A stretch of DNA of 64,000 bases, from the NCBI RefSeq assembly GCF_016808095.1, contig NC_068975.1:7752001-7816000 (forward strand), in the 5' to 3' direction. Both the position numbers and the translations under genes were made by a program. Shown here in pieces: positions 54,152 through 64,000 of this stretch. This stretch comes from Vigna angularis (Eukaryota; Streptophyta; Magnoliopsida; Fabales; Fabaceae). Within the stretch, counting starts at the first letter, position 1. Every line of letters starts with the position of its first letter. The notes beneath the pieces are model-generated. The model was not told where the DNA came from and did no database searches. It saw only the letters and a program-made list of their open reading frames with translations.

Positions 54152-54628
54152 AAAAGTGTGTTTCTGTGCTTAAGCCATCAAAAGATACAATCCCTAGGAC
54201 GTGCAAGTCCTTAAATAGAACTAAAAAATAATAGAGAACAGGTCCAAGCCCACGAAACTGGCGCTCAACGCCCAAAAAGGCCTCTCAGCGGCAACTACGA
54301 CACTAAACTGGCGCTCAACGCTACTTTTCTGCACTCTGGTTGGCTTTTCTGCATTCTAGTTGACTTTTCTACACTGGTTGACTTTTTTGCATTCTGGTTT
54401 ACTTTTTTGTATTCCAATTATTTGATACTTTAACGCTTCTTTCAAATCATTCCAATAACCTACAAAATCAAGGGAATTTAGTGATAAAATCATCAAGTAT
54501 AACCTCACTCTCTTATTCACAAAACTAAAGCAAAAACATGAGTTCAAGCAAGCTTCTAAGTCAAAAAGGGTGTTTTTAATATCAAAATTAAGTATAAAAA
54601 TAACGGTTTTTCAACCGTTATCAGTAAC

Positions 54629-56061
54629 ATTTCCAATTTCATCATACAATTCAAGTAAGCCAAATTAAAATCCTAATTTCTATTCCACACATTATACTCA
54701 ATCACACAACTCAATTATATTGGCAAAACATCATACAACCATACAATTAGAAAATACAAGTAGTGTTGTCAAAATGGGTTGTAACCTGCGAGCCAACTCG
54801 GCCCACCACGTGTTTGAGTCGGGTTGGATTTGAAAAAAATGTAATCTTTTTATGTAGGTTAGTTTTGAACCCAGCTCACTTAGAACCCAACTCATCCGGG
54901 TTGAACCCGTGGTGAGTCGGGTTGACTCACCAACCCACCTAATTAATTTAATTATTTATTATTTTGTTTTTCAATATTATTAGTGAACATTTTTTTTATT
55001 ATATTGTAGATGGGGATAAAAAAATATGTTTCAAGAGAAATTTTTTTATAGATTTATCTATTCAAGACTATAATATTATAAATGGACAAATTATATAAAA
55101 ATGATCAATATTAAAAACTTATTTGTTCGCCTTTTGTGCTTGTTTTTGGATTACGCTTGGATTGTACGATATATTTTTTTATTTTGAATTTTCTTTGGAG
55201 TTTAACATTATTTTAGAGTGAAATTTATTTAGATTTGAATTAAAAAAATTATGTTTTTTTATTTTAAAAAAATTATAATTAAGTGAGCTAGTGAGCCAAC
55301 TCGTTTAACTCACCAACAGCGAAACGGGTTTAACTCGTTTAACTCGTTTAACATTTTTTTTTATATTTACTAACACTTAAAACTAAAAATATCAAAAGAT
55401 ATAAAAATTCAAATATTAATATAAAACGTTGAAATTATTTAACAGAAATTAAATTACAAAATTATATTTAATTAGTTTTAAAATTTATAAATGAAACTAT
55501 ATTAAAATTTAAGGTATAAATAAATTTCAATGTCAAAATTTAGTAATTTTAAACATATTTAAGTTTTTTTATTTTGTCTTTTATTTTCATTTAATTCCAT
55601 CAAGCAGAGGTTGATAGAATTTTGGACACCACTCGCTGTCGATCACCGTAGAGGAAAAAGAAAATTTCGGACCTAACACGTTTTCAATTTTATTTCTCCG
55701 TCTACTATATAGCATATTGTATTTTATATATAATGAAATAATATAATTCAAAATTTAGTTCGAATTTAATTCTTAATAAACAGAATTGTATACTGGTTTT
55801 TGTAATCTTTTAACTTTTAATTAATTAAAAAAAAGTAAAATATATATATATATATATATATATTTAATCGAAAATTAAAATGTAATCATGCAATATTTAC
55901 TTAATTGGACAAGTAATGAATGAAATAAATTAATCTTCTAAAAATATATATACTTTAAGAAAATGTTTACACATAAATATAAATAGACAAATAAAAATAA
56001 ATACTTAAAAAAAATTATATATTAATATTTAAAAATGATACAAATAAATAATTACACACAC

Positions 56062-56132
<71 letters not shown>

Positions 56133-56660
56133 TAAGTACAAAAAATAATTTTGAAAAATACTAATATTTATTTACATTTTTATTTTGTTTTCTGATTAAG
56201 TTTAAAACTATGTAATTTAAATAAATATAAAATACAATATATTAAAAAATAAAATTAAAACTGTGTTAATGGGTGAACAATTGACCACCTCAAACAGAAC
56301 ATTTAGAATCGTGGCTCACAACCTCAAAAGAATACATGGAAACGTGGTGAATACTTCAACCACAAAATTGCAATCATATTTTCTGTGTAGTGTTCACTCT
56401 CGAAAAGATTTGGTAACAGTTTTCTATGAAAATTTATAATAAAATAAATATATTAAAAAGATATACATATGAATTTTTATGGGTTACTTTTATTTAGGTT
56501 AAATATATATTATTTTTTTTAATAAATTTGATTTGAAATTAAAATTTTTCATTGTTCTAAATTTTGATAAAGTCTCAAACTTTAAACTTTAAAGATAAAT
56601 AAATATAATTTTATTCAACTGCATTAATATTTTTTAACATATCAAACAGTAATCGATATT
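54629..56660. other. AT-rich DNA with microsatellites and a possible hAT remnant
   Basis: No gene. 54766-54960 ('tagtgttgtcaaaatgggttg', then repeated gagccaactc / gggttgactcaccaaccca) and 55285-55350 resemble repeats seen in hAT-type elements, but I could not define both ends. (TA)n runs occur at 55841-55863 and 56065-56129. 56318-56475 resembles 39085-39245. Confidence 0.35.
56065..56129 (+). repeat. (TA) microsatellite, about 32 units
   Basis: Uninterrupted TA from 56065 to 56129. Confidence 0.95.
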
Positions 56661-56663
56661 AAT

Positions 56664-57904
56664 CACTAGTAAATAAACAGCTTTTTAACTGGTGTGTTAC
56701 ACATTGATTTTAAAAAACCGAAGCATATAAAAAAGTGGTGGCAATTTTGTAATTCTGGTAACACTATATGCCTCGGTTCAATTTGAATTGATGCCTAAGG
56801 GGTATACTGCCTCGGTTCTCTGACCAACCGAGGCCAAAAACCCTACTGAATCAGACTTTTCACCTGACAACTTTTTTGAAACAGGTCTACTGTCTCGGTT
56901 CTCTGACCAACCGAGACAAAAAAACTCTGACAGCTTTTTCGAAATAGGCCTACTGCCTCGGTTCTCTGACCAACCGAGGCAGTATGTCCTGCCAGAAACT
57001 AATTCTGAACATTTCAAATCCATCTTGTCAACCTCTATTGCCTCGGTTCCATTTTAACCGATGTCATAGGCCCTTTATGCCTCAATTTAGGCACGAACCG
57101 AGGCTTATAGTTAGTAGATATTTTTAAATTTTTCATTTTCAATTTTATTTTGAATTTTTTCTGGAAGGTTTACGCATCGGTTATTTTTATAACCGAGGTA
57201 ATAACCTCTTTGATAGTTAAATTCCAGAAGCATAAACACAGTAAGCATATTTTCCGCCAGAGAACGTGAACTGCTGCTTCCAGTCTCGCCCAAACAGTTT
57301 GTCGCTCCGCCACCGCTACCTCCACCACTGGTCATCGCCGCTGCCTCCACCATTGGTCGTTGTCTCCTCCGCTTCATCCTCATCGGTGTCATCCCCTTTA
57401 TCCTCCTAGTCCTCTTCCTTGTCTTCCTCATATGGGTCATCCTCCGCGCTACCAAGCTCCGCTTCACCCTCCAAGACGCCACCCTCTTCACCTTCAACCT
57501 CTCTTTCCCCATCCCCAACACTCTCTCTCTCTCACCATGCAGGTCACCCTGTCCGCCCACAACCCTAACTCCTGCATCGGTGTCTACTAACATGCACTCC
57601 ACCTCTACGCCTTCTACCGTAGCCAGCAGATCTCCCTCCCCATCGTCGTCCCCGACACCTACCAGGGCGACTTCACCGTCAATCGCCCTTTTTCTAAATA
57701 GGCAAAAGTCCCCATTTTTTTTAGAAAAAGCATCTACCACCTCGGTTCGAATCCAATCGAGGTAAAAGAGCCCTACATACTACCTCGGTTCAGAATTGAG
57801 GCAAAAAGGCTACCTCTTTTTACCTCGCCTATATATACCTCGGTTCATGAACCGATGTGTATAGACGAAAATAACCGGTGTCGTTTCCTTTTACTGCACT
57901 AGTG
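56664..57904 (+). mobile_element. non-autonomous CACTA element carrying a host gene fragment
   Basis: 1,241 bp beginning CACTAGTAAATAAACAG and ending in the reverse complement of CACTAGTGCAGTAAAAG, flanked by AAT (56661-56663 and 57905-57907), the 3-bp duplication expected of CACTA transposons. Subterminal repeats CTGCCTCGGTT / AACCGAGG occur at least eight times on the left (56770-57110) and four times on the right (57735-57860). There is no transposase. The centre holds an NHL-like gene fragment. Confidence 0.8.
57345..57694 (+). pseudogene. captured NDR1/HIN1-like (NHL, LEA_2) gene fragment
   Basis: The plus frame gives a hydrophobic membrane segment (FILLVLFLVFLIWVILRATK), then FTLQDATLFTFNLS. 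A frameshift near 57533 changes frame to VTLSAHNPNSCIGVY, a stop, then LYAFYRSQQISLP and PDTYQG. This is the order of plant NHL proteins: a membrane helix, then the start of the LEA_2 domain with YRSQQI and PPTYQG-like blocks. GC content is far above the surroundings. The C-terminal half is missing. NHL proteins act at the plasma membrane in defence; this copy cannot make one. Confidence 0.7.
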
Positions 57905-57907
57905 AAT

Positions 57908-58862
57908 ATTTGAATTATTTACATTGTTAAACACAATTAAGCTTAAATGTCAATCTAGAATATCATTTAATATATAAATTTTTTTATTATATCTATTAGT
58001 TTTAACGTTTGGATTCAAAAATATATTAAAATTTAAAATAAAGACAAAAAAATAAAATTTTGTGTCTAAGTTTACGAATGACAAACATTTTTTTTAAGTT
58101 AGGCTTGAAGCCAAATATAACTTCTAATGTAAATATGTTAACTATAACATTGTCATTGAAGCGATCGGATTAATACTACTTAACTCTAACAACTTTAATA
58201 TTGCTTAGATAGTAGTCAAAAGATTAGTAAAGATTAAGTGACCTATAAGTTGTCTCTCAACGAACACACAACTGATTCTTAACATATTAGTTATTACAAA
58301 AACTATACAAAAAAGGTTAATAAAATAAAAATAATAAAGAAGATAAAGGTAAATAAAATAAATAAAAGATTCAACAACAAAAGATAGAAAGAAATAAAAT
58401 TTTAAAAAGATTTAAAAAGATAAAAACAATGATAAAGAGAATATGTTGATTCCACATATTTTTCAAAATAGGATTCATCATTGGTTATCTAAAGATTATT
58501 ATTCAATTAATTTTTGTCTCCGATTTTTAAATTAATCCATGTAAATTCTCAAATAGTTTGTTGTCATTTTCACTATTAATCAAAAGTACATTCTCAATTA
58601 AAAGCAAGAACTTTGTAAATTAATCATGGTAAATTTAACAAAATTACATTCTCAATTAAATATTATTGTGCTTAATTATGTCTATTCTTTTACCTCTATA
58701 TCAAGTAAAAAGTTGATTAATTCTTGTTAAAATTTTTAATTTTAATCAAAGTACGTTGTCAATTATTGGAAAAACTAATTCAATCACATGAAAGTTTCTA
58801 AATTTAATCAAATTAGATTATCAATTAAAATATAAAAAGACCCTTATGTTGATAGGGGGAAC
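57908..58862. other. AT-rich DNA with a loose repeat
   Basis: No gene. A degenerate 'aatttaatcaaa(t)tacattctcaattaa' motif occurs at about 58575, 58630, 58738 and 58800. Confidence 0.4.
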
Positions 58863-59828
58863 AATGTAATCCCAATCCCTTGTGTGTTTTGTTTTTGATG
58901 ATGACAACAACAAAAATGTTTTTATATGTTTCTTGCACAACACTAAAATGTTTTTGATATGCATATATGCATTTACATGTTTGCGTGTGCTTGAACTAGT
59001 TGGTTTGCATACTTACTATGGTCGACATGTGTTTACATCTGTAGTATGCATACTCATGGTTTTAAATGACAAAACCACTTGCCAAAGCATATTTGTATGA
59101 AGTAATCGATTATAGTGTTTATGTAATCAATTAGTCTTGTTAGATATCAGCAAAATGCTTAATTGTAGAAAACTGCAAGTTTTAACCGATTACATTATAT
59201 GCATAATCGATTAAAACTCGTGCCTTTACCGACATCTTTTTATTGAATGATGTTATGTGTTTTGTGGAGAAAAAGTTTTCAAAATTGATTAAGTGTAATA
59301 CTTAACCGATTACATAGTTTCCTTAACCGGTTAAATCTGGTATCCATTGAAAATTGTTTTGATGATAAGTCTTAATTTTCATAATGATCATATTTTCAAA
59401 TGTTTTGACTTACAATATATGTGCAATCAATTACATTATTTGCTTAATCTGTTAAATCTATTTTAATGTAAATCTGGTATAACACTGTTAAAAGCATAAC
59501 CGATTACATTAATTTCATAATCAATTAAAATGCGTCAATATTGTGAAAATCTTATAAATAGATGTCTTGCGCACTGTTTCAAAACAATACACTAAATATA
59601 CAGTTTTATAACTAACATTTGATTGAGTTTTGAATTGCAGAAAGCATCCAAGAATCATCTTGAAGAATCAAGGATTAAATCTGGGTTGAGACATCAAGAC
59701 TGTGTCAAGATTTGTGCTCAAAGGTTTCTGATCATATATGCACTACTAGAGTGTCTATTGTGAAGATCAGATTTATCTTTTTCAATCTGTAGATTGAGTT
59801 TCTGATGGAAGACCATCTAAGACATACA
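58863..59828 (+). repeat. copia (Sirevirus-like) LTR remnant
   Basis: AGGGGGA (58855-58861) precedes TGTAATCCCAATCCC and 'ttttgtttttgatgatgacaac', typical starts of legume SIRE-like LTRs. AATCGATTA/AACCGATTACA-like motifs occur at 59104, 59183, 59203, 59304 and 59500. The 3' border is uncertain and no primer site was found. Confidence 0.45.
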
Positions 59829-59937
59829 TTGGACCTCTTACTAGAGCCATGGCTAAGAGAGTTCAAGAGGAAGAAGGATCACTTAATATTTTGCTTCTAT
59901 GGAAGGTGAATTATCTTAAACCTTCTTCTCGTAATTA
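59829..59937 (+). pseudogene. possible Ty3/gypsy pol tail
   Basis: The frame reads KTYIGPLTRAMAKRVQEEEG and ends at a TAA at 59935. GP(M/L)TRA motifs are common at the end of plant gypsy polyproteins. Too short for certainty. Confidence 0.35.
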
Positions 59938-59949
59938 AGCATGTTTACT

Positions 59950-60531
59950 TTGTTTTGTAGGATTAAATAAATTGGAGGGAGCAGCTGCCAGCATGGCATT
60001 TGGCACGTGAAAGGAAGGCCTGGTTGGAGAAGCTTGCTGCCAAAGTCATATGTGCCCAGCCAAAACCCCAAAATAGCCCAGCGTTGGATGAGAAGATGCT
60101 TCAAACACGTGAGGAGCTGACCTGGACCAAGGCATGGGATTTGCTGGAAGGATTTGGCATTGTTGTTAGGCTTCCCATTTGAAATTAGGCGGGATTTCAT
60201 TTCAGAAAAGAGACCCATCTTCACTTATAAATATGAGGGTTTCTTCCTTGTATGGGTACTTTAGAGCTATGCCCAAATGCTGAGAAATATATTCCAGTCT
60301 TGCATTCTGCTCTTGAGTCAAAATTGCTTGCTAATTCTTCATTTTCTCTCAAGCTTCCTTCCATTATATGAAGGCTTTCTGAGCTGAGAGGCTTCACTCA
60401 TTTTACCTTGCTTCATTCAAACATCTCCATCACCATTTACTCCATCAATTCCGCTACACACCAACACATCTACCACACCTCTGATCTGGGAGCTTCAGGC
60501 CACTGGTTTCCTTTGGAATTTGGCTCCATCA
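59950..60531 (+). repeat. Ty3/gypsy 5' LTR (start approximate)
   Basis: Contains the TATA box CTTATAAATAT (60224-60234) and ends GGCTCCATCA before a primer site. The left border is not defined because no second LTR is in the window. Confidence 0.5.
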
Positions 60532-60533
60532 AG

Positions 60534-60546
60534 TGGTATCCAGAGC
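60534..60546 (+). other. primer binding site, tRNA-iMet type (one extra C)
   Basis: TGGTATCCAGAGC; the related copy at 5537 also has a one-base insertion, in nearly the same place. Confidence 0.6.
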
Positions 60547-63033
60547 TTAGGTTCTCCACTCACCAAGGAGCTAAGCATTTCTTCTCATTCTGCAATTTAA
60601 TTCTGCTGAATTCCATCTCTGTTTCTGTTTTCTGTTTCTGTTTCAGTTTTAATTCTGTTTCAGTTTTTGTTCTTTTAATTCTGGTTCTGTAATTTTGTTC
60701 CAGCCTTTAATTCTGTGTTCTTATAGTGTTTTATGTCCATTTTTCATTTTAAACGGTGAATCATTTATTGTTTGAGTCAATTCCAGCTTTGAACTTTAAA
60801 TTCTGTTTTGTCTAAAGTCTTGTGCAAACTACTGTTGCTGTTTTATCATTGTCACTGTTTTGAAATTGTTTCTGCTGAGTTTTGTGCTTACCAGTGCTAT
60901 ACAAGCTGTTTGTTACCATTAGAGGCAGTGATGAATTGATCTAGCCTTGGTAATATAGGCTGAAGCATCCAATAAGCCAAACTGGTTTTAAAATTCTGTT
61001 TAAATCTGATGCAGAATTTTGTTTGCTGTTCTAAATCATCAAATCTGTTTTCAGCTGGTTGTGGTTGATTCTAAAGCTTGATACAACATTGTTTAGTGTT
61101 GTTGAATGATGCTAAGAGTGTAGCCAACCATAACAAGCAATGAAATGCAATTTGCATAGCTTGGTTGTGCATAGACACTAGTAATTTGCTATTTCAGATT
61201 TAAATTTGGTTTATCACCGTGCCAATTTTCATTGCATAGTTTAATCTGAGTTTGGTCATGCTAAGCATCTTTAATTCCAGCTTAGATCTGTGTATTCACA
61301 TTTCCTAGAGTCTTTTCCTTGCTGATTCAAACCTTGATTCCATAAAACTGAATTTGGTTGGTTATTTTGGTGCCATTTTACTGCATAAGTGGTACAGAAG
61401 TAGGGAATTTCGAAAATCTGCTGTTTCCTTGCTGTTTTATAGCTTGAGCAAGTTTCAATTGATGGTTCAAAGTTGCTAGTACTGTTCATTTGGTCAAAAC
61501 ATGACTTATATGCAAATTTGCATTTGAAACCATCAATTTTTGAGTGAAAATGGAAGTGAAACAATGATTTCGAATTATAGGCAGTTCCTAAGTTGTTTTA
61601 AGGTCTGAACATGTTCAAAATCATCATTAAAAATTGTTGAAACTGTCCAAACAAAGATTGAAACATTTCCATATAGTTTTGGATCTCAAACCACCAAATT
61701 CAGTTTAATTTTTCTGGTGCAGTTCTGTTTTCCAGCTGCTGTTTGGTAATTTTAATGCAAAAATCATTACTGGATTGTGAAAAAGCTGGTTCCATGATTA
61801 AAAATGAAAATAGATGACTCAAAGAAGTAATATCAAGTGATAAAAAGCTGTTGAACTGTGCAATCCAGATTACAGGCCCTGAAAAATCAAAATTCAAAAA
61901 TATGAAAGTCATTGGGGCATTTTATCAAACAGTTTTGAAAATTATCAAACAGTTTGCATTTGGAATAATTTCTGAACTGTGTTTGCGTTTTTAATTGCTT
62001 TCTTAATCTGTTCTAGCACCTTTGGTAGGTTCCTTTTGTGTACTTGCTGTTTTTTCCATACCTAGTTCATTTGTTTACCACATTTTTGGCTTCCAAAATT
62101 GTCAATTATTGCTGGAATTTGGTGTGGAAAAATGGTGCAGAATGGTAACTCTGGCTTGGTTTGTTTGAGTGGATTTAAGGTACTGTGATAGCTGTTGTGA
62201 AACATCCAGTTGCAGAAACCTTTACTTATAATGGTAGCATACTAGGAAGTGAGGGGAAAGATGAAATGAAAAGCAATTAGGAGCTCTTGAGTAGATGAAA
62301 CTCTGCTGTCCAGCAGCTACAGAATACATTACAGCAGCATAATTTGCCACCAGAATTTGAACAACTTGCATACTGTTTTTGAGATACACTTGGCAGCAGC
62401 TGAAGATTGAAGTCCACACTATTTTTACACATTTAATTGAGCTTGTTTGAGTACTCATATCACGGAACCTTGTAGTTTTTAATTATATTTCTGTTTTTGT
62501 GCCAAGTGACTTGGGAAAATGCTTTTGAAGCAATTCCAAGCTCACAATTGAACATTGTAATAGTCCAATTTCGTTTTCTTAGTGTGAAAGTGTGTCAAGG
62601 GGCTCCAAGTGTCACTTGCACTTTCACTTAGGGCCGTCTAGCATTTACATTCTTGCATCTTTATTGCTTTCCTTAAATGTCTTGAGTAATCCTTTTGTTT
62701 TTAGGTCTCCGTGGTATTTAGGATAGCATAGCATATAGTAAACCTTTCTTTGGTTTGTAGGTTCATAACATTTAAAAAGAATTTGAAGAATTTCTACTTA
62801 GAAACTAAAGTAAAAGAACATTCTAAGGAAACTCTGTCTAAGGAAGAACTTGGTTTCTAAGCTTGTCCATTTGTGACTCTCCTCTTCTTCCTGGGAGCTA
62901 CTTAGAAACATCTTTTACTTCTAGAATCTCTTAGAAATTTTTCACCAAAAACAAAGAAAGTTTGTGAAAAAAATTTTCATTCATTACTTGTCAAACATTT
63001 TGAAAACCTTTTGAAAATTTTCCTTTGACAAGA
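60547..63033 (+). other. long 5' leader of the second gypsy copy
   Basis: 2.5 kb without a gene. The last 470 bp match 6960-7456. The first 2 kb are T-rich with many 'ctgttt' stretches. Confidence 0.55.
62584..62627 (+). other. conserved stem-loop in the gypsy leader (second copy)
   Basis: GTGAAAGTG (62584-62592) pairs perfectly with CACTTTCAC (62619-62627), and the loop holds TGTCAAGGGGCTC and AAGTGTCA. It is homologous to 6987-7031. Confidence 0.45.
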
Positions 63034-64000
63034 ATGAGTCAATCAAGTGTGCAAGGAAGTTTGAAACCCAATAGTAAAATGTCTTTAAGGGAAGAATTTG
63101 AGCAAAGATTTGAACAAAGGGATAAAGAGATTAGTGAGCTCAAAGATATGATTAGTCAACTTTTGATTAATCAAGATAAAAAGAAAGAGAGGTCTTCCCA
63201 TAGGAGAAGAGAAGAATAATCATCTTCTCCAAGTGAAATTGAGCAAAATAGTAGTCATCACAATGATGACCACTACCAAATGCCTCCTAGAAGACAACAT
63301 AGAGTTAGAGAGCATTACCCAAGAGAGCCTAAGATTGATCTTCCTTCCTTTCATGGAAAAGATGATGTAGAAGAATACCTAGAGTGGGAAATGAAAGTTG
63401 AGCAATTGTTTGAGTGCCACCAAATAGATGATGAAAGGAGAGTCACCATGGCTTCTCTAAGCTTTCAAGGTTATGCCTTAATTTGGTGGACAACCTTAGT
63501 CAAGGACCATAGGCTAAGACACTAACCTCCCATTAGGTATTGGAATGAAATGAGAGCTGCCTTGAGGAGGAGGCATGTACCAGCCTACTATGATAGGGAG
63601 ATAATGGATAAACTCCATAAACTCCAACAAAGGAACATGAGTGTTGAGGAATATAGACAAAAAATGGAATTACTCATGTTGAGGGCTGGGATAAGAGAGG
63701 AACCAAGAATCACAATTGCTAGGTTCCAAAGTGGACTCAACTATGACATAAGAGATAGGGTTGAACTTATACCCTACAATGATCTCAATGAGTTAGTCCA
63801 ACTTTGTGTGAGGGTAGAGCAACAACTCAAAAGAAAAAGCTCTACTAAGAAAGATTACCCTCATAGTTACAAGAAAGAATATAAGAGGGAGGGTAGTCTA
63901 ATTAAGCCAAGATATGAAGAATCTAGAGAGAGGGAGAAAGGGAAAGAAAAAGCCAAAGAACCTCCAAAAGATAATAAAAGAAAGGAAACCAAATGCTTTA
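63034..64000 (+). pseudogene. Ty3/gypsy gag, two in-frame stops, runs off the right edge
   Basis: The ATG at 63034 starts MSQSSVQGS, followed by a coiled coil (about residues 15-60). A TAA at 63217 and another at 63523 interrupt a frame that otherwise stays open to the edge. The gag core (retrotrans_gag, PF03732-like): KIDLPSFHGKDDVEEYLEWE, ALIWWTTLV, then RRRHVPAYYDREIMDKLHKL, MSVEEYRQKMELLMLRA and LVQLCVRVEQQLKRK. The window ends at ETKCF, probably the start of a zinc knuckle. Because only two stops are present, this copy is younger than the one at 7457. Confidence 0.85.

Larger units (their letters stand above)
48796..54623 (-). mobile_element. Athila-type solo LTR, duplication GTAAC, split by a younger insertion
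   Basis: Reading on the plus strand, TGTTAACACTTCGG at 48796 and CCGTTATCA at 54623 are the ends, flanked by GTAAC (48791-48795 and 54624-54628). Without the 4,559 bp of the inner element and its duplication the LTR is 1,269 bp. It contains the family GC island (about 54257-54330) and the reversed TATA region (TCCTTAAATAGAAC, 54209-54222). No internal region remains. Confidence 0.85.

Noticed and set aside
57111..57740. 209-codon minus-strand ORF across the CACTA element
   Set aside because: The plus strand carries the recognisable NHL fragment; the minus frame is its shadow, kept open by high GC.
59916..60224. 102-codon minus-strand ORF and 60-codon plus-strand ORF
   Set aside because: Both lie within the LTR next to its TATA box and have no recognisable domain.

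Overview
This is plant nuclear DNA, most likely from a legume (Phaseoleae, possibly Vigna or Phaseolus; this is inferred from the style of the repeats and was not tested). About 90% of it is retrotransposon. The many element types are nested and broken, and there are no bacterial or organellar genes. I find one plausible intact host gene, a BAHD acyltransferase of the spermidine hydroxycinnamoyl transferase type (36073-37714, minus strand, two exons).

Layout. 1-2842: 3' part of a Ty1/copia Sirevirus (pol tail, extra 377-aa ORF, several polypurine tracts, 3' LTR), sitting in the gag of a minus-strand Ty3/gypsy Athila-type element (LTR 3059-4073). 4074-4351: a CACTA end. 4352-5447: a decayed copia pol. 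5448-8230: leader and gag of a Ty3/gypsy element, interrupted by a composite Athila-type insertion, 8231-26901 (target duplication GAAGC); the gag resumes at 26902-27324. Inside the composite are many LTR pieces in both orientations, fragments of an accessory 'plant transposon protein' ORF, a solo LTR with duplication TCAGG, and a 2.4-kb solo LTR with duplication AGCAT. 27325-33067: a Tekay-like LTR with tandem repeats, a PR-RT stub, and an inverted LTR-like piece with the same 191-bp repeats. 33068-36000: an LTR fragment and a transposon-associated (DUF1985-like) gene fragment.

After the BAHD gene and AT-rich DNA comes a complete but inactive Tat-lineage Ty3/gypsy element (39683-48142, duplication CTTTC), with a second (archaeal-type) RNase H and an antisense ORF. 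At 48796-54623 an Athila-type solo LTR (duplication GTAAC) is split by a 4.55-kb gag-only Sirevirus derivative (49598-54151, duplication AAAAG). Its two LTRs are nearly identical and its gag is intact, so it looks like the youngest insertion. At 56664-57904 a 1.24-kb CACTA element (duplication AAT) carries a fragment of an NDR1/HIN1-like gene. The right edge (58863-64000) holds a copia LTR remnant and the LTR, leader and gag of a second copy of the gypsy family seen at 5.5-8.2 kb.

Nothing here forms an operon-like pathway. The links are between elements: the gag-only element must borrow enzymes from a full-length Sirevirus of the family seen at 1-2842; an apparently related accessory domain is attached to both copia and Athila elements; and the nesting gives a relative order of insertion. 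All coordinates and domain calls come from reading the sequence by eye; no database search was run.
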